Made by a program: the position numbers and the translations under genes. From assembly GCF_016865585.1 (NCBI RefSeq), contig NZ_JAESND010000009.1, positions 62,001 through 126,000 of the forward strand: 64,000 nt of DNA. The letters run 5' to 3'. The notes below the pieces were generated by a model. It did no database searches, had not been told where the DNA came from, and saw only the letters and a program-made list of their open reading frames with translations. Of the stretch, positions 16,634 to 25,219 are shown piece after piece (the stretch's first letter is position 1; every line of letters starts with the position of its first letter). This DNA is from Jeongeupia naejangsanensis. Lineage in GTDB: Bacteria > Pseudomonadota > Gammaproteobacteria > Burkholderiales > Chitinibacteraceae.

Positions 16634-17874
16634 CGCATCTTCCCCATGGGCAGGCGCGCCAGCCAGCGCTGCAAGGTCAGGAAGGCCAGCAGTTTCAGCG
16701 CGCAGGGCAGGCCGGCGTAGACGAGTGCCAGCGCCGTGCCCCCCGCTGGGCCACCCCGGTTGCCGCCGTGGTAGCCGAGCGCGGCCAGCAGCGGCAGTGC
16801 CAGCCCGGACAGCGCCAGCGCGAGTTTGCCGAGCAGGCTCCAGACGCCGTAGTAGGTGCCCGGTGCATCACCGAGTGGAATGATCCGCGCCAGCAGCACC
16901 GGCGGCAGCGCCAGATCGGCGCCGAACGCCAGCCCCGACAGCACGCAGACCGCCAGATAGGCCCAGACCTGCCCCGGCTGCAGCAGCACCGCCCAGACGA
17001 AGCCGGCCATGCCGGCGAGCATGCCGGCCTGCCACGCGCGGGCGACGCCGATGCGGCGGCACAGCCGTGTCCAGCCCGGCAGGCCGGCTGCGCCGGCGAC
17101 GAAATAGGCCGACAGGAAGACGCCGGACCACGCCGGTGCCATCAGGCGGTCGCGAATGAAGAACAGTGCCAGCGTGGCCGGGATCGCCACCGCCACGGCA
17201 TTGATGAAGTAGGGCCAGAGCAGACCGCGGAACACCGGAAGCGCCAGCGCATGCCGCCAGCCACCCCGGGCCGGACCGGCTGGTTGACCCATCGACGGCG
17301 CCGCGCGCAACAGCAGGCCGAGTCCGATGGCCAGCAGCAGCGCGAAGACCAGCGAAAACAGCTGCCACCAGCGTGCCTGATCCGGGTTGGTCAGCGTTGC
17401 ACCGTAGCCGGCGAAGGCGCTTGCCAGCAGGACCCCGACGAGCCCCGCGCCTTCGCGCCAGGCGGCCGCAGCGGTCTGGCTGGCTGGCGCCAGCGTTGCG
17501 CCCCAGGCCAGATAGGCGATGTTGATGAAGCCGTGCGCGGTACAGGCGAGGACCAGCATTGTGCCCAGCCACCATGCCAGGGCCCCGTCGACGACCTGCG
17601 GTGCCCACAGTCCGGCAAAGCCGGTCGCCAGCAGCAGGCCGCTCGCGGCGAGCCAGCGGTGCAGGTGCCGGCGCCGCACCAGATGGTCGACCCACTGGCC
17701 CAGCCACGGGTCCTGCAGCATGTCGATCAGCCGGGCGGCGAACAGCACCGTGCCGGTGATCGCCAGCGGCAGCCCCAGCTGCTGGCTGTAATAGGCCGGT
17801 GCAAGCACGTAGACCGGCAGCGCCGCCATCGCCAGCGGCAGTCCGAGCAGGCCGTAGGGCAGCAGCGGGTTCAT
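16630..17874 (-). CDS. MFS transporter (GPH/MFS_2-like)
   Basis: A 414-residue inner-membrane protein with about twelve hydrophobic segments. The N-terminal part carries the RLIDMLQDPWLGQWVD motif typical of the GPH cation-symporter branch of the major facilitator superfamily. In lipid-modification operons such transporters may move a lipid or its precursor, but the substrate is unknown. The gene overlaps both neighbours by 4 bp, indicating tight coupling. Confidence 0.88.
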   Translation of the reverse strand: MNPLLPYGLLGLPLAMAALPVYVLAPAYYSQQLGLPLAITGTVLFAARLIDMLQDPWLGQWVDHLVRRRHLHRWLAASGLLLATGFAGLWAPQVVDGALAWWLGTMLVLACTAHGFINIAYLAWGATLAPASQTAAAAWREGAGLVGVLLASAFAGYGATLTNPDQARWWQLFSLVFALLLAIGLGLLLRAAPSMGQPAGPARGGWRHALALPVFRGLLWPYFINAVAVAIPATLALFFIRDRLMAPAWSGVFLSAYFVAGAAGLPGWTRLCRRIGVARAWQAGMLAGMAGFVWAVLLQPGQVWAYLAVCVLSGLAFGADLALPPVLLARIIPLGDAPGTYYGVWSLLGKLALALSGLALPLLAALGYHGGNRGGPAGGTALALVYAGLPCALKLLAFLTLQRWLARLPMGKMR

Positions 17875-18386
17875 GGCTGCAGGCCCAGCAGTTGCCGCCG
17901 CAGCCCGGCGTCGCGGCTGTCCGGCGCCAGCCAGATGCGGAAGAAGGCCCGGGCGAACTCGGGGTCGGCAATGCCGGCAAGCCGGCGGTCGCGCGCGTAG
18001 AAACGGCAGCCGTAGCCGGGCAGATAGACGCCGGTCAGCTCGTCGCCGGGGGCGACGTCTATGAAGGCCTGTTCCAGCTGGCTGCGCCAGCGGCCCAGCG
18101 TGGCGGCATCGACCGGCCTTGCGGCCAGACGCTGCATCTCGTCGAGGCTGGTGTCGACCAGACGGGACCGGCTGATCGAACGGTGATAGGTCAGCTGCAG
18201 GGCGAACGGCGTGCCGTCGTCGCGCAGCGGGCCGGCGCTCCAAAGCCTTGCCGTGTACACGCGCCAGCCCAGCCAGGTGAAGTCGCCCTGGCCCTGCAGT
18301 GCCGCCTGCGGCAATGCCTCGCGCCACGACTGCGCCGCCGCGGCAGGGCCGAGCAGCGCCAGCACGAGCAGCAGCGCGGTTTTCAT
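17871..18386 (-). CDS. Chalcone isomerase-like periplasmic protein
   Basis: A 171-residue protein with an N-terminal signal peptide (LLLVLALLGPAAAAQ) and a chalcone-isomerase-like fold, seen in LGWRVYTARLWSAG, LTYHRSISRSRLVD and the LTGVYLPGYGCRFY block. Bacterial members lack flavonoid chemistry and are thought to bind fatty acids or lipids. It starts 4 bp after the Cfa stop and overlaps the MFS gene by 4 bp, so it is an integral member of the operon. Confidence 0.85.
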   Translation of the reverse strand: MKTALLLVLALLGPAAAAQSWREALPQAALQGQGDFTWLGWRVYTARLWSAGPLRDDGTPFALQLTYHRSISRSRLVDTSLDEMQRLAARPVDAATLGRWRSQLEQAFIDVAPGDELTGVYLPGYGCRFYARDRRLAGIADPEFARAFFRIWLAPDSRDAGLRRQLLGLQP

Positions 18387-18390
18387 CGTC

Positions 18391-19602
18391 TCAGTCCCGG
18401 CGCAGCGCGAACTGGGCGACGCCGATCCGCCCTTCGTCGAAGCCGGCTTCGCAGTAGGCAAGGTAAAGCCGCCAGATGCGGATGAAGGCCTCGTCGAAAC
18501 CCTGGGCGCGGACCTCGTGCAGCCGGTGCTCGAAGGCCCGGTGCCAGCGGCGCAGCGTTTCGGCGTAGTCGGCGCCGAAGTGCAACTGGTCCTCGCAGCG
18601 CAGGCCGCGGCGTGCAGCGGCGGCAACGAAGCGTTGCGGGCTGGGCAGCATGCCGCCCGGAAACACGAACTGCTGGATGAAGTCGCTGCCGGCGCGATAA
18701 CGCGCGAAGCGGGCCTCGTCGATGGTGATGCTCTGCACCAGTGCCGCGCCGCCGGGCCTGAGCAGACGTTGCAGCGTGGCCATGTAGCCGTCCCAGTAGG
18801 CTTCGCCGACGGCTTCGAACATCTCGATCGACACGATGGCGTCGTAGCGGCCGCGCAGGTCGCGGTAGTCGCACAACTCCACGCTGGCGGACGGCAGCCC
18901 GGCCAGCCGCGTCTGCGCCAGTGCCAGTTGTTCGCGCGACAGCGTCACGCCGTGCACGGTCAGCCCCCGTTGCGCCGCATGTTCGAGAAAGCCGCCCCAG
19001 CCGCATCCGATTTCGAGAATGCGCATGCCGCGCCGCAGCTTCAGTACGTCGATGATGCGCTGGTATTTGGCCGCCTGCGCATGGCCGAGGTCCTGCCGCA
19101 GGTCGCCGTCGAACCAGGCGCTCGAATAGGTCTGGCTGTCGTCGAGCCACAGCGCGTAAAAATCGTTGCCCAGATCGTAGTGGGCGTGGATGTTGCGGGC
19201 GCTGCCGCGCCGGCTGTTGCGGTGCAGCCAGTGGCGCAGGCGGTGGACGAGGCCGGCGAGCCGGCCGCCGAACAGCGTCCGCGTCAGCACGGCTTCGTTC
19301 TGCAGCACCAGCCGCAGCAGGGCGGTCAGGTCGGCGGACGCGAGCCAGCCGTCGCGCAGCGCCTCGGCAAAACCGATGTCGCCGCTGCGCAGGATCCGCG
19401 CGCAGGCCCGCCAGTCGTGCAGTTGCAGCTCGGCATGCGGGCCGCCGTCGGGCTGGCCGAAGCGCAGCTGCTGGCCGTCGGGCAGCGTCAGCAGCAGCTG
19501 GCCGCGTTGCAGCCGCGGCAGCATGGCGAGCAGCGCGCGGGCGGTGGCCGGCGGCCGGGATGCCGGCAGCGGGATGGCGGAACGGGGCAGGATGGCGCTC
19601 AT
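18391..19602 (-). CDS. Cyclopropane-fatty-acid synthase-family methyltransferase
   Basis: A 403-residue SAM-dependent methyltransferase of the Cfa/CmaS family. The SAM-binding motif ILEIGCGWGGFLEHAA, the HYDLGNDFY lipid-head motif and SIEMFEAVGE are all present. Such enzymes add methyl or methylene groups to unsaturated acyl chains of phospholipids. In operons with FAD oxidase, DUF1365 and DUF3833 genes, Cfa paralogs have been linked to modified fatty acids and singlet-oxygen defence. Whether this makes a cyclopropane or another methylated lipid cannot be told here. It overlaps DUF1365 by 4 bp. Confidence 0.93.
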   Translation of the reverse strand: MSAILPRSAIPLPASRPPATARALLAMLPRLQRGQLLLTLPDGQQLRFGQPDGGPHAELQLHDWRACARILRSGDIGFAEALRDGWLASADLTALLRLVLQNEAVLTRTLFGGRLAGLVHRLRHWLHRNSRRGSARNIHAHYDLGNDFYALWLDDSQTYSSAWFDGDLRQDLGHAQAAKYQRIIDVLKLRRGMRILEIGCGWGGFLEHAAQRGLTVHGVTLSREQLALAQTRLAGLPSASVELCDYRDLRGRYDAIVSIEMFEAVGEAYWDGYMATLQRLLRPGGAALVQSITIDEARFARYRAGSDFIQQFVFPGGMLPSPQRFVAAAARRGLRCEDQLHFGADYAETLRRWHRAFEHRLHEVRAQGFDEAFIRIWRLYLAYCEAGFDEGRIGVAQFALRRD

Positions 19603-20375
19603 GGTCGGGACTCCGGTTCTGCACTCAGCCGCTGTTCGGGTGGCGCCGGTTTGCGGAAGAACGGCACGCCGCGCAGCCAGAGCTGCAGCGCCTGCCAGTG
19701 GATGCGGAAAACGACGCCGAGTGTCAGCAGCGGCTGGCGCAGCAGCGCGCGGCGCAGCGTCGGGGCCTGCCACGGCAGCAGCCGGCCCGAAATCGCCGTG
19801 CGGATCAGCGTGCCGTCGCGGTCGTCATGGTCGATGGCGACGCAGCTCAGGCCGTCGCGTTCGGTCACTCGGAAGCGGTAGCCGCCTTCGACGCGGCAGA
19901 ACGGCGACACGTGCAGGCGCTTGCGGCAGTGCAGCTCGGTGCCGGCGGTGATCACGCCGCCGTCGGGGGCGCCGAGCAGGTAGGCGTGATGCTCGCCGAA
20001 GGTGTTGTTGACCTCGGCCAGCAGCGCCCGCAAACCGCCGGCCGCGTCGTGGCAGAACCAGAAACTCACCGGGTTGAACACGTGGCCGAACACGCGCGGA
20101 AACGTCTGCAGCCAGACCTCGCCGTCGGCCGGCAGGCCGGCATCGGCAAGCTGGCGGCGGATCCACGGCAGCAGCGGGCTGCCGTCGCGCGGGCCGTAGT
20201 CGCGGATGCGCAGCGACAGCGGCCGGCGGGCGTCGATGCCGAACCAGCGGTTGCCGACGGCGTCGAGCTGGCCGAGGTTCAGCCGGATGCAGAACACCGG
20301 GTAGACGAAACGGTGGCGCACCGGCCGCAGCCGCGCGTGCATCACGCGGCCGACGAGGACGAAGCCGGCGTTCAC
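19599..20375 (-). CDS. DUF1365 family protein
   Basis: A 258-residue protein of the DUF1365 family. The VGRVMHARLRPVRHRFVYPV start and the central FGHVFNPVSFWFCHD motif are characteristic. It is always near FAD oxidase and Cfa genes, so a role in lipid modification is inferred. The GTG at 20375 overlaps the upstream TGA in a GTGA arrangement, matching the ATGA overlaps of the operon, and is preferred. ATG 20387 would add four residues. Neither has a clear Shine-Dalgarno. Confidence 0.9.
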   Translation of the reverse strand: MNAGFVLVGRVMHARLRPVRHRFVYPVFCIRLNLGQLDAVGNRWFGIDARRPLSLRIRDYGPRDGSPLLPWIRRQLADAGLPADGEVWLQTFPRVFGHVFNPVSFWFCHDAAGGLRALLAEVNNTFGEHHAYLLGAPDGGVITAGTELHCRKRLHVSPFCRVEGGYRFRVTERDGLSCVAIDHDDRDGTLIRTAISGRLLPWQAPTLRRALLRQPLLTLGVVFRIHWQALQLWLRGVPFFRKPAPPEQRLSAEPESRP

Positions 20376-21658
20376 AGCTTGGCCCATGGCGGCAGCAGGT
20401 CGAAATCGGCGGCGACGCGCAGTGCCGATTTCAGCCCGTCCTCGTGAAAACCGTAGCCGGTCCAGGCGCCGGCGAACCAGGTCCGCCGCTGGCCCTGCAA
20501 AGCCGGCAGCATCTGTTGCGCGGCGATCGCCGCAGTATCGAGCAGCGGGTGTTCGTACTCGAAACGCGCCAGCAGCTTCGATTCGGCCGGCCAGCGGGTC
20601 GGGTTGAGCGTGACGATCACCGGGGTGTCGAACGGCAGCGGCTGCAGGCGGTTGATCAGATAGCTGACCGACGTCGTCCGGCCCTGTCCGGCATCGACGT
20701 CGCCGAGGTAATTCCACGCCGACCAGACGCTGCGGCGCTTGGGCAGCAGCGTGGCATCGGTGTGCAGCAGCGCGGTATTGGGCTGGTAGCGCACCGATGC
20801 CAGCACGGCGCGTTCGCGCTCGCTCGCATCGGCCAGCATGCGCAGCGTTTGCGGTGCGTGCGTGGCGAGCACCACGGCATCGAACTGTTCGTTGCCGGCA
20901 TCGGTATGCAGCTGTACGCCATGCGCGTGCCGGGTGACCGACCACACCGGCGTGTCGAGACGGATGTCGGCGACGGCGGCGGCCAGCCGGCGCACGTATT
21001 CGCGCCCGCCGCCGGCCACGGTGCGCCACTGCGGCCGGTTCGACAGCCGCAGCAGCCCGTGGTTGAGGCAGAAGCGCAGGAAGGTCTCGGCCGGAAACTG
21101 CAGGATGTCGCGGGTCGAGCTCGACCAGATCGCGCCTGCCATCGGCAGCAGGTAGTCGTCGGCAAAACGCTGGCCGTAGCCGTCGCGCTGCAGCAGTGTC
21201 GCCAGTGTCTGGTCCGTTCCGGCCGTGGCCAGCAGCCGGTTTTCGGCCAGCCGGTTGAAGCGCAGGATGTCGCCGAGCATGCGCCAGAAGCCCGGCGACA
21301 CGAGGTTGCGGTGCTGGGCGAATACCGTGCGCAGGCTGCTGCCGGCCCATTCGAGCCGGCCGTCGTCGACCGAAACGCCGAACGACATGTCCGAGGCGTG
21401 CGAGCCGATGCCGAGTTCGTCGAACAGGGCGATCAGGTTGGGATAGGTGTGGTCGTTGAAGACCAGGAAACCGGTATCGACCGGGTGGGTGTGGCCCTCG
21501 AGCGTGACGTCGACGGTATTGGTGTGGCCACCCAGCCGCGATCCGGCCTCGAACAGCGTGACGTGATGCTGGCGGGACAGCAGCCAGGCACTGGCAAGGC
21601 CGGCAATGCCGGCACCGACGACGGCGATCCTGCTGTGCTGGGCAACGGTAGCGTTCAC
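20372..21658 (-). CDS. FAD-dependent amine-oxidase-like oxidoreductase
   Basis: A 428-residue flavoprotein. The FAD-binding GxGxxG is VVGAGIAGLASAWLL near the N-terminus, followed by LGGHTNTVDV. The C-terminal FAD segment contains WFAGAWTGYGFHEDGLKSA. The family is annotated as NAD/FAD-binding or amine oxidase and belongs to desaturase-like enzymes acting on lipids. It is the first gene of the operon and its promoter must lie in the 110 bp shared with the divergent TetR gene. The reaction is unknown. Confidence 0.92.
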   Translation of the reverse strand: MNATVAQHSRIAVVGAGIAGLASAWLLSRQHHVTLFEAGSRLGGHTNTVDVTLEGHTHPVDTGFLVFNDHTYPNLIALFDELGIGSHASDMSFGVSVDDGRLEWAGSSLRTVFAQHRNLVSPGFWRMLGDILRFNRLAENRLLATAGTDQTLATLLQRDGYGQRFADDYLLPMAGAIWSSSTRDILQFPAETFLRFCLNHGLLRLSNRPQWRTVAGGGREYVRRLAAAVADIRLDTPVWSVTRHAHGVQLHTDAGNEQFDAVVLATHAPQTLRMLADASERERAVLASVRYQPNTALLHTDATLLPKRRSVWSAWNYLGDVDAGQGRTTSVSYLINRLQPLPFDTPVIVTLNPTRWPAESKLLARFEYEHPLLDTAAIAAQQMLPALQGQRRTWFAGAWTGYGFHEDGLKSALRVAADFDLLPPWAKL

Positions 21659-21731
21659 GGGTTTTCCCCTGCTGGGCCGGAAGGGCTTGGCACCAGTGCG
21701 TGCGGTGCTAATATGCAGGTTAGAACCGGAA

Positions 21732-21758
21732 AGTAAAAAATGCTACTCGTTAGTAAAA
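21732..21758. promoter_or_regulatory. Possible TetR operator in the divergent promoter region
   Basis: The gap between the FAD-oxidase start and the TetR start contains TACT-CGTT-AGTA (21744-21755), an inverted repeat with 4-bp arms. AGTAAAA is also repeated at 21732-21738 and 21752-21758. The segment is AT-rich against its GC-rich surroundings. The arms are short, so this is only a candidate operator. Confidence 0.3.
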
Positions 21759-21768
21759 GAGAATACCG

Positions 21769-22404
21769 ATGAGTTTATCCGACAGGTTGAGCTTCAAGGA
21801 TCAGGCCTTCCGGCTGCGCGAGGAGGCCGTGATGGCGGCGACGACGCGTCTCCTGGCGAGCAAGGGTTTCGACCTGATGACGATGGACGACGTCGCGCTC
21901 GAGGTCGGCATTTCCAAGCCCAGCCTCTACAAGCATTTCAAGTCCAAGGAAGACCTGGCGACCGAGGCGATGGTGCGGCTGCTCGATGGCGCGCTGGATT
22001 TTCTGGCCGGGCAGGATGCCGCGCTGACACCGTTGCAGCGCCTGCAGGACCTGCTGGCGTGGGCATTGCGGGTGCGCCTGCAGGGCGGACTGCCTTTCCT
22101 GCCGTCGGGCAGCCCGCAGGTGCGTGCCATGCTGGTGCGCAGCCTGCGTTACGTGACGCGGGTGCTGAAGCTGAACGGCCAGCTCGACCGGATCGTCACG
22201 CAGGCCAAACAGCAGGGGGCGCTGCGTGCCGACCTGCCCAACGACGTGATCCTCTACAACTACTATTCGCGCACCTGCGATCCGGCGGTCGAGTACCTGC
22301 AGCTCTACGGCAAGTACGACAGCGACGCGATCGTCGCCCACATGCTCAGTGTGGTGTTTGACGGCCTAGCTCCGCCCCGGGCCGACAGCGCGGACGCCGG
22401 CTAG
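21769..22404 (+). CDS. TetR family transcriptional regulator
   Basis: A 211-residue TetR regulator. The N-terminal helix-turn-helix is typical: a MAATTRLLASKGFDLMTMDDVA helix pair followed by VGISKPSLYKHFKSKEDL. The C-terminal ligand domain is poorly conserved and may bind an acyl or lipid signal. It diverges from the eight-gene lipid operon with 110 bp between starts and so is its likely repressor. Its stop codon overlaps that of the convergent flavoprotein gene (CTAG at 22401-22404). Confidence 0.92.
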   Translation: MSLSDRLSFKDQAFRLREEAVMAATTRLLASKGFDLMTMDDVALEVGISKPSLYKHFKSKEDLATEAMVRLLDGALDFLAGQDAALTPLQRLQDLLAWALRVRLQGGLPFLPSGSPQVRAMLVRSLRYVTRVLKLNGQLDRIVTQAKQQGALRADLPNDVILYNYYSRTCDPAVEYLQLYGKYDSDAIVAHMLSVVFDGLAPPRADSADAG

Positions 22405-24431
22405 AGCGCCAGCACGACCGGGCTGACCGGCATCGCACAGCAGATCAGCGCTTCGCCTTCACGCGGCGTGTAGGCGGGCGGATTCGGATAGCAGACCTCG
22501 CCCGAGCGCAGCGGCGTGCTGCAACTGCCGCACAGGCCGGCGCGGCAGCTGTAGGCCGGCGAGAGCCCGCTGGCTTCGGCGGCCTCCAGCAGGGTCTGGC
22601 CCGGGTTCCATTCGGTGCTTCGGTCGCTGCGTTCGAACCGGACCGGTTGTGCCACCGTCGGCGCCGGTACCGCTGCGGCAGCGTCGGCTTCGAGCGGCTC
22701 GCCCTGACCGAAGAATTCGTAATGGATGCGGTGCTTCGCGATGCCGAGCCCGCGCAGCGCCCAGTAGGTCTGGCGCATGAAGCCGTCCGGGCCGCACAGA
22801 TAGACATCGTAATCGTCGAGTGGCAGCAGGCTGCGCAGCAGGTCGGCGTCGATCCGGCCGGCGCTGTCGTAATCGTGCCCGAGCCGGTCGGCTTCGTCCG
22901 GTTGCGAGTAACGGACGTGAACCCGCAGCTTCGCGTGTTGCGCGGCGCGTTCGCGCAGCATCGCGCCGAACGCGTGTTCTCGCCCGTTGCGCGCGGCGTG
23001 GACGAACCAGACCGAACGCGCGCGGTGGCGTTCGCCGCTGGCCGGCGCCAGCGTGTCGAGCATCGCCAGCATCGGCGTGATGCCGACGCCGCCGCTCAGC
23101 AGGATGACCGGGCGTGTGCTCGCCGCGTCGAGCACGAACTGGCCGCGGGGCGCCTGTGCGTCGAGCAGGTCGCCCGCCTGCAGTGCATCGTGCAGATGCC
23201 GGGAGACCCGGCCTTCGCGTTTGACCGAAATCCGGTACGTCTGGCCGTCGGCCGCCTGCGACAGCGAATATGTCCGCGTCAGCAGCCCCAGGCCCGGCAC
23301 GTCGATGCGGATCGGCAGGAACTGGCCGGGCTGGTACGGGACGACGCCGAGGCCGTCGGCCGGCTGCAGATGGAAGGACGTGATCGTCCCGCTTTCGCGG
23401 ACGCGTTGCAGCACCCGCAGCGGCCGGTACCGGTCGGCCAGCTGCATCAGTGCCACCGCTTCGTCGACGGCCTGCCAGTCGCCGGTACCGGCGAGGATCG
23501 GCGAGGTTTCCTGCAAGGCCCAGCGCAGCGGCAGGCGGCCGCGCAGCCGCAGCACCCGCTCGACCCGGAAGCGCACCAGCCGCTCGGCGCCGGCAAAAGC
23601 GCGCAGCTCGTCACCGTCCCAGACGATCTCGCCACGGCCGGCCAGATACAGCAGGTCGCCGCTGTCGAAGTCGGGGAACAGCAGCCCGGCGCGCGGATTG
23701 GCCTGCAGGTTGCCTAGCGTGTTGAAGTGGAAATTGCCGACGAAGTCGGGCCAGACCAGCGTGTTGTCGTCGACGCGGACAAAACCGGGCTTGCCGCCAC
23801 GGTGCGAGACATCGGCGCCGTCGCGGCCGGTATCGACGCCGGCTTCGGCGAAGTGGGTGGCGATGAAAAAGGTGTCGGCGGCGGCGATCCGGGCGAGTGC
23901 CGCTTCATCGAGCACCGTTGCAGACTCCGGTGGCGCCGGTATCGCGTCGGGCTCGACGCGGCGGTATTCGCGTTTCTGGATGTACTGCGGACAGTTGCCG
24001 AAGCTCTGCGTCACCGCGACCGAGATGCCGCGCGCATCGGTGTCGGCAACCGTTCCGTTCATCCGGTTGCGCCGGCGGGTTTCCAGCTCGATGCCGAGCA
24101 GGCCGACCGGTGCGCCGGCCTGCAGCGCGGTGGCGAGCGGATCGTCGGTCACCGGTCGGGCGTCGAGCCGCAGCGTGCGCGGCTCGGGCGAACGGGCAAA
24201 GCCCGGATCACCGACCAGCAGCGTCGCCCACGGCTGGCCGTCGGCATCGACGGCGCCGAGGACGACGAAAGGCAGCTGGGCGAAGAACTCGCGGTGCTGG
24301 TCGGGCATGTAGCCGCGAACGACCTGCCGGCCGATCGCCTCGACCTTGTCGCGCACGCCGACGCGCGCCTGTACCGCCTGCTCGCCGGGGTGGAACGGCG
24401 AGGACTCGTGCGACCATCCGACCAGGGCCAT
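22401..24431 (-). CDS. Fused PNPOx-like / ferredoxin-reductase / 2Fe-2S flavoprotein
   Basis: A 676-residue three-module protein. Residues ~30-300 are a PNPOx/HugZ-like flavin split barrel (FAQLPFVVLGAVDADG; a second strand set around FHFNTLGNLQANPRAG). Residues ~330-450 form a ferredoxin-reductase FAD domain (RTYSLSQ), with an NAD-binding lobe from ~450 to 570 (ILLSGGVGITPMLAML). The C-terminal ~90 residues are a plant-type ferredoxin with CRAGLCGSC and a later Cys. Electrons probably pass from NAD(P)H through FAD to the iron-sulphur cluster. Substrate unknown. A GST and LysR lie upstream, suggesting electrophile or peroxide defence. Confidence 0.9.
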   Translation of the reverse strand: MALVGWSHESSPFHPGEQAVQARVGVRDKVEAIGRQVVRGYMPDQHREFFAQLPFVVLGAVDADGQPWATLLVGDPGFARSPEPRTLRLDARPVTDDPLATALQAGAPVGLLGIELETRRRNRMNGTVADTDARGISVAVTQSFGNCPQYIQKREYRRVEPDAIPAPPESATVLDEAALARIAAADTFFIATHFAEAGVDTGRDGADVSHRGGKPGFVRVDDNTLVWPDFVGNFHFNTLGNLQANPRAGLLFPDFDSGDLLYLAGRGEIVWDGDELRAFAGAERLVRFRVERVLRLRGRLPLRWALQETSPILAGTGDWQAVDEAVALMQLADRYRPLRVLQRVRESGTITSFHLQPADGLGVVPYQPGQFLPIRIDVPGLGLLTRTYSLSQAADGQTYRISVKREGRVSRHLHDALQAGDLLDAQAPRGQFVLDAASTRPVILLSGGVGITPMLAMLDTLAPASGERHRARSVWFVHAARNGREHAFGAMLRERAAQHAKLRVHVRYSQPDEADRLGHDYDSAGRIDADLLRSLLPLDDYDVYLCGPDGFMRQTYWALRGLGIAKHRIHYEFFGQGEPLEADAAAAVPAPTVAQPVRFERSDRSTEWNPGQTLLEAAEASGLSPAYSCRAGLCGSCSTPLRSGEVCYPNPPAYTPREGEALICCAMPVSPVVLAL

Positions 24432-24440
24432 CGTTGTCTC

Positions 24441-25088
24441 CTATGCGGTCTGTGCGGCGAGGCCGACCGGCGATTCGATCATCGGGACGAAGCCCGGCAG
24501 TGCCTCGATCCGGGCCAGCCAGCTGCGCACTTGCGGGTAATCGGCCAGCGAGACGTCGCCTTCCGGCGCGCGGGCGATATAGCTATAGCAGGCCACGTCG
24601 GCGATCGTTGCCTGTTCGCCGGCCAGATAACCCTGTGGCGGCAGTTCGGATTCGATCACCGCGAGCAGTACATGGCTGCGGGCGATCAGCGCCGGCAGGT
24701 CCAGCTTGGCGCCGAACAGGTTGACCAGCCGCGCCGATGCCGGGCCGGCGGCGATCTGGCCGGCGGCGACCGACAGCCAGCGCTGCACCCGGGCCGCGCC
24801 GAGCGGATCGGCCGGCAGCCAGCGGCCTTCGCCGTAGCGCTGCGCCAGATAGACGAGGATCGCGTTCGAGTCGGCCAGTACGGTGCCGTTGTCGTCGATG
24901 ACCGGAATCTGGCCGAAGCGGTTCAGCTTCAGGAAATCGGGGCTTTTCTGCTCGCCGCCACGGAGGTCGATGTCGACCAGTTCGTACGGCAGGCCGAGCA
25001 GGCCGAGGAACAGTTCGACGCGATGGCTGTGGCCGGACAGCTGGTGGCGGTAGAGACGGATAGGCTGGGCAGGGTGTTGGGTACTCAT
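24441..25088 (-). CDS. Glutathione S-transferase
   Basis: A 215-residue GST. The thioredoxin-like N-domain shows [18 protein letters not shown] with the Ser/Tyr-type start, the GSH-binding [18 protein letters not shown] (cis-Pro and S-N-A-I motif) near residues 60-75, and the all-helical C-domain. It conjugates glutathione to electrophiles in the cytoplasm. It is probably cotranscribed with the downstream flavoprotein (9 bp gap) and diverges from the LysR gene with 131 bp between starts. Confidence 0.93.
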   Translation of the reverse strand: MSTQHPAQPIRLYRHQLSGHSHRVELFLGLLGLPYELVDIDLRGGEQKSPDFLKLNRFGQIPVIDDNGTVLADSNAILVYLAQRYGEGRWLPADPLGAARVQRWLSVAAGQIAAGPASARLVNLFGAKLDLPALIARSHVLLAVIESELPPQGYLAGEQATIADVACYSYIARAPEGDVSLADYPQVRSWLARIEALPGFVPMIESPVGLAAQTA

Positions 25089-25219
25089 GATGGTGGCCTC
25101 GTTGGGGAGTAGGTGTTATGCATTCTGGATAGGTTCTTCTTCCGGATAAATGTCATCTCGACTATTTAACTACTCCATAATCCGGATCAATCCGGCCGTT
25201 CCGGTCATCGGGAAAGCTC

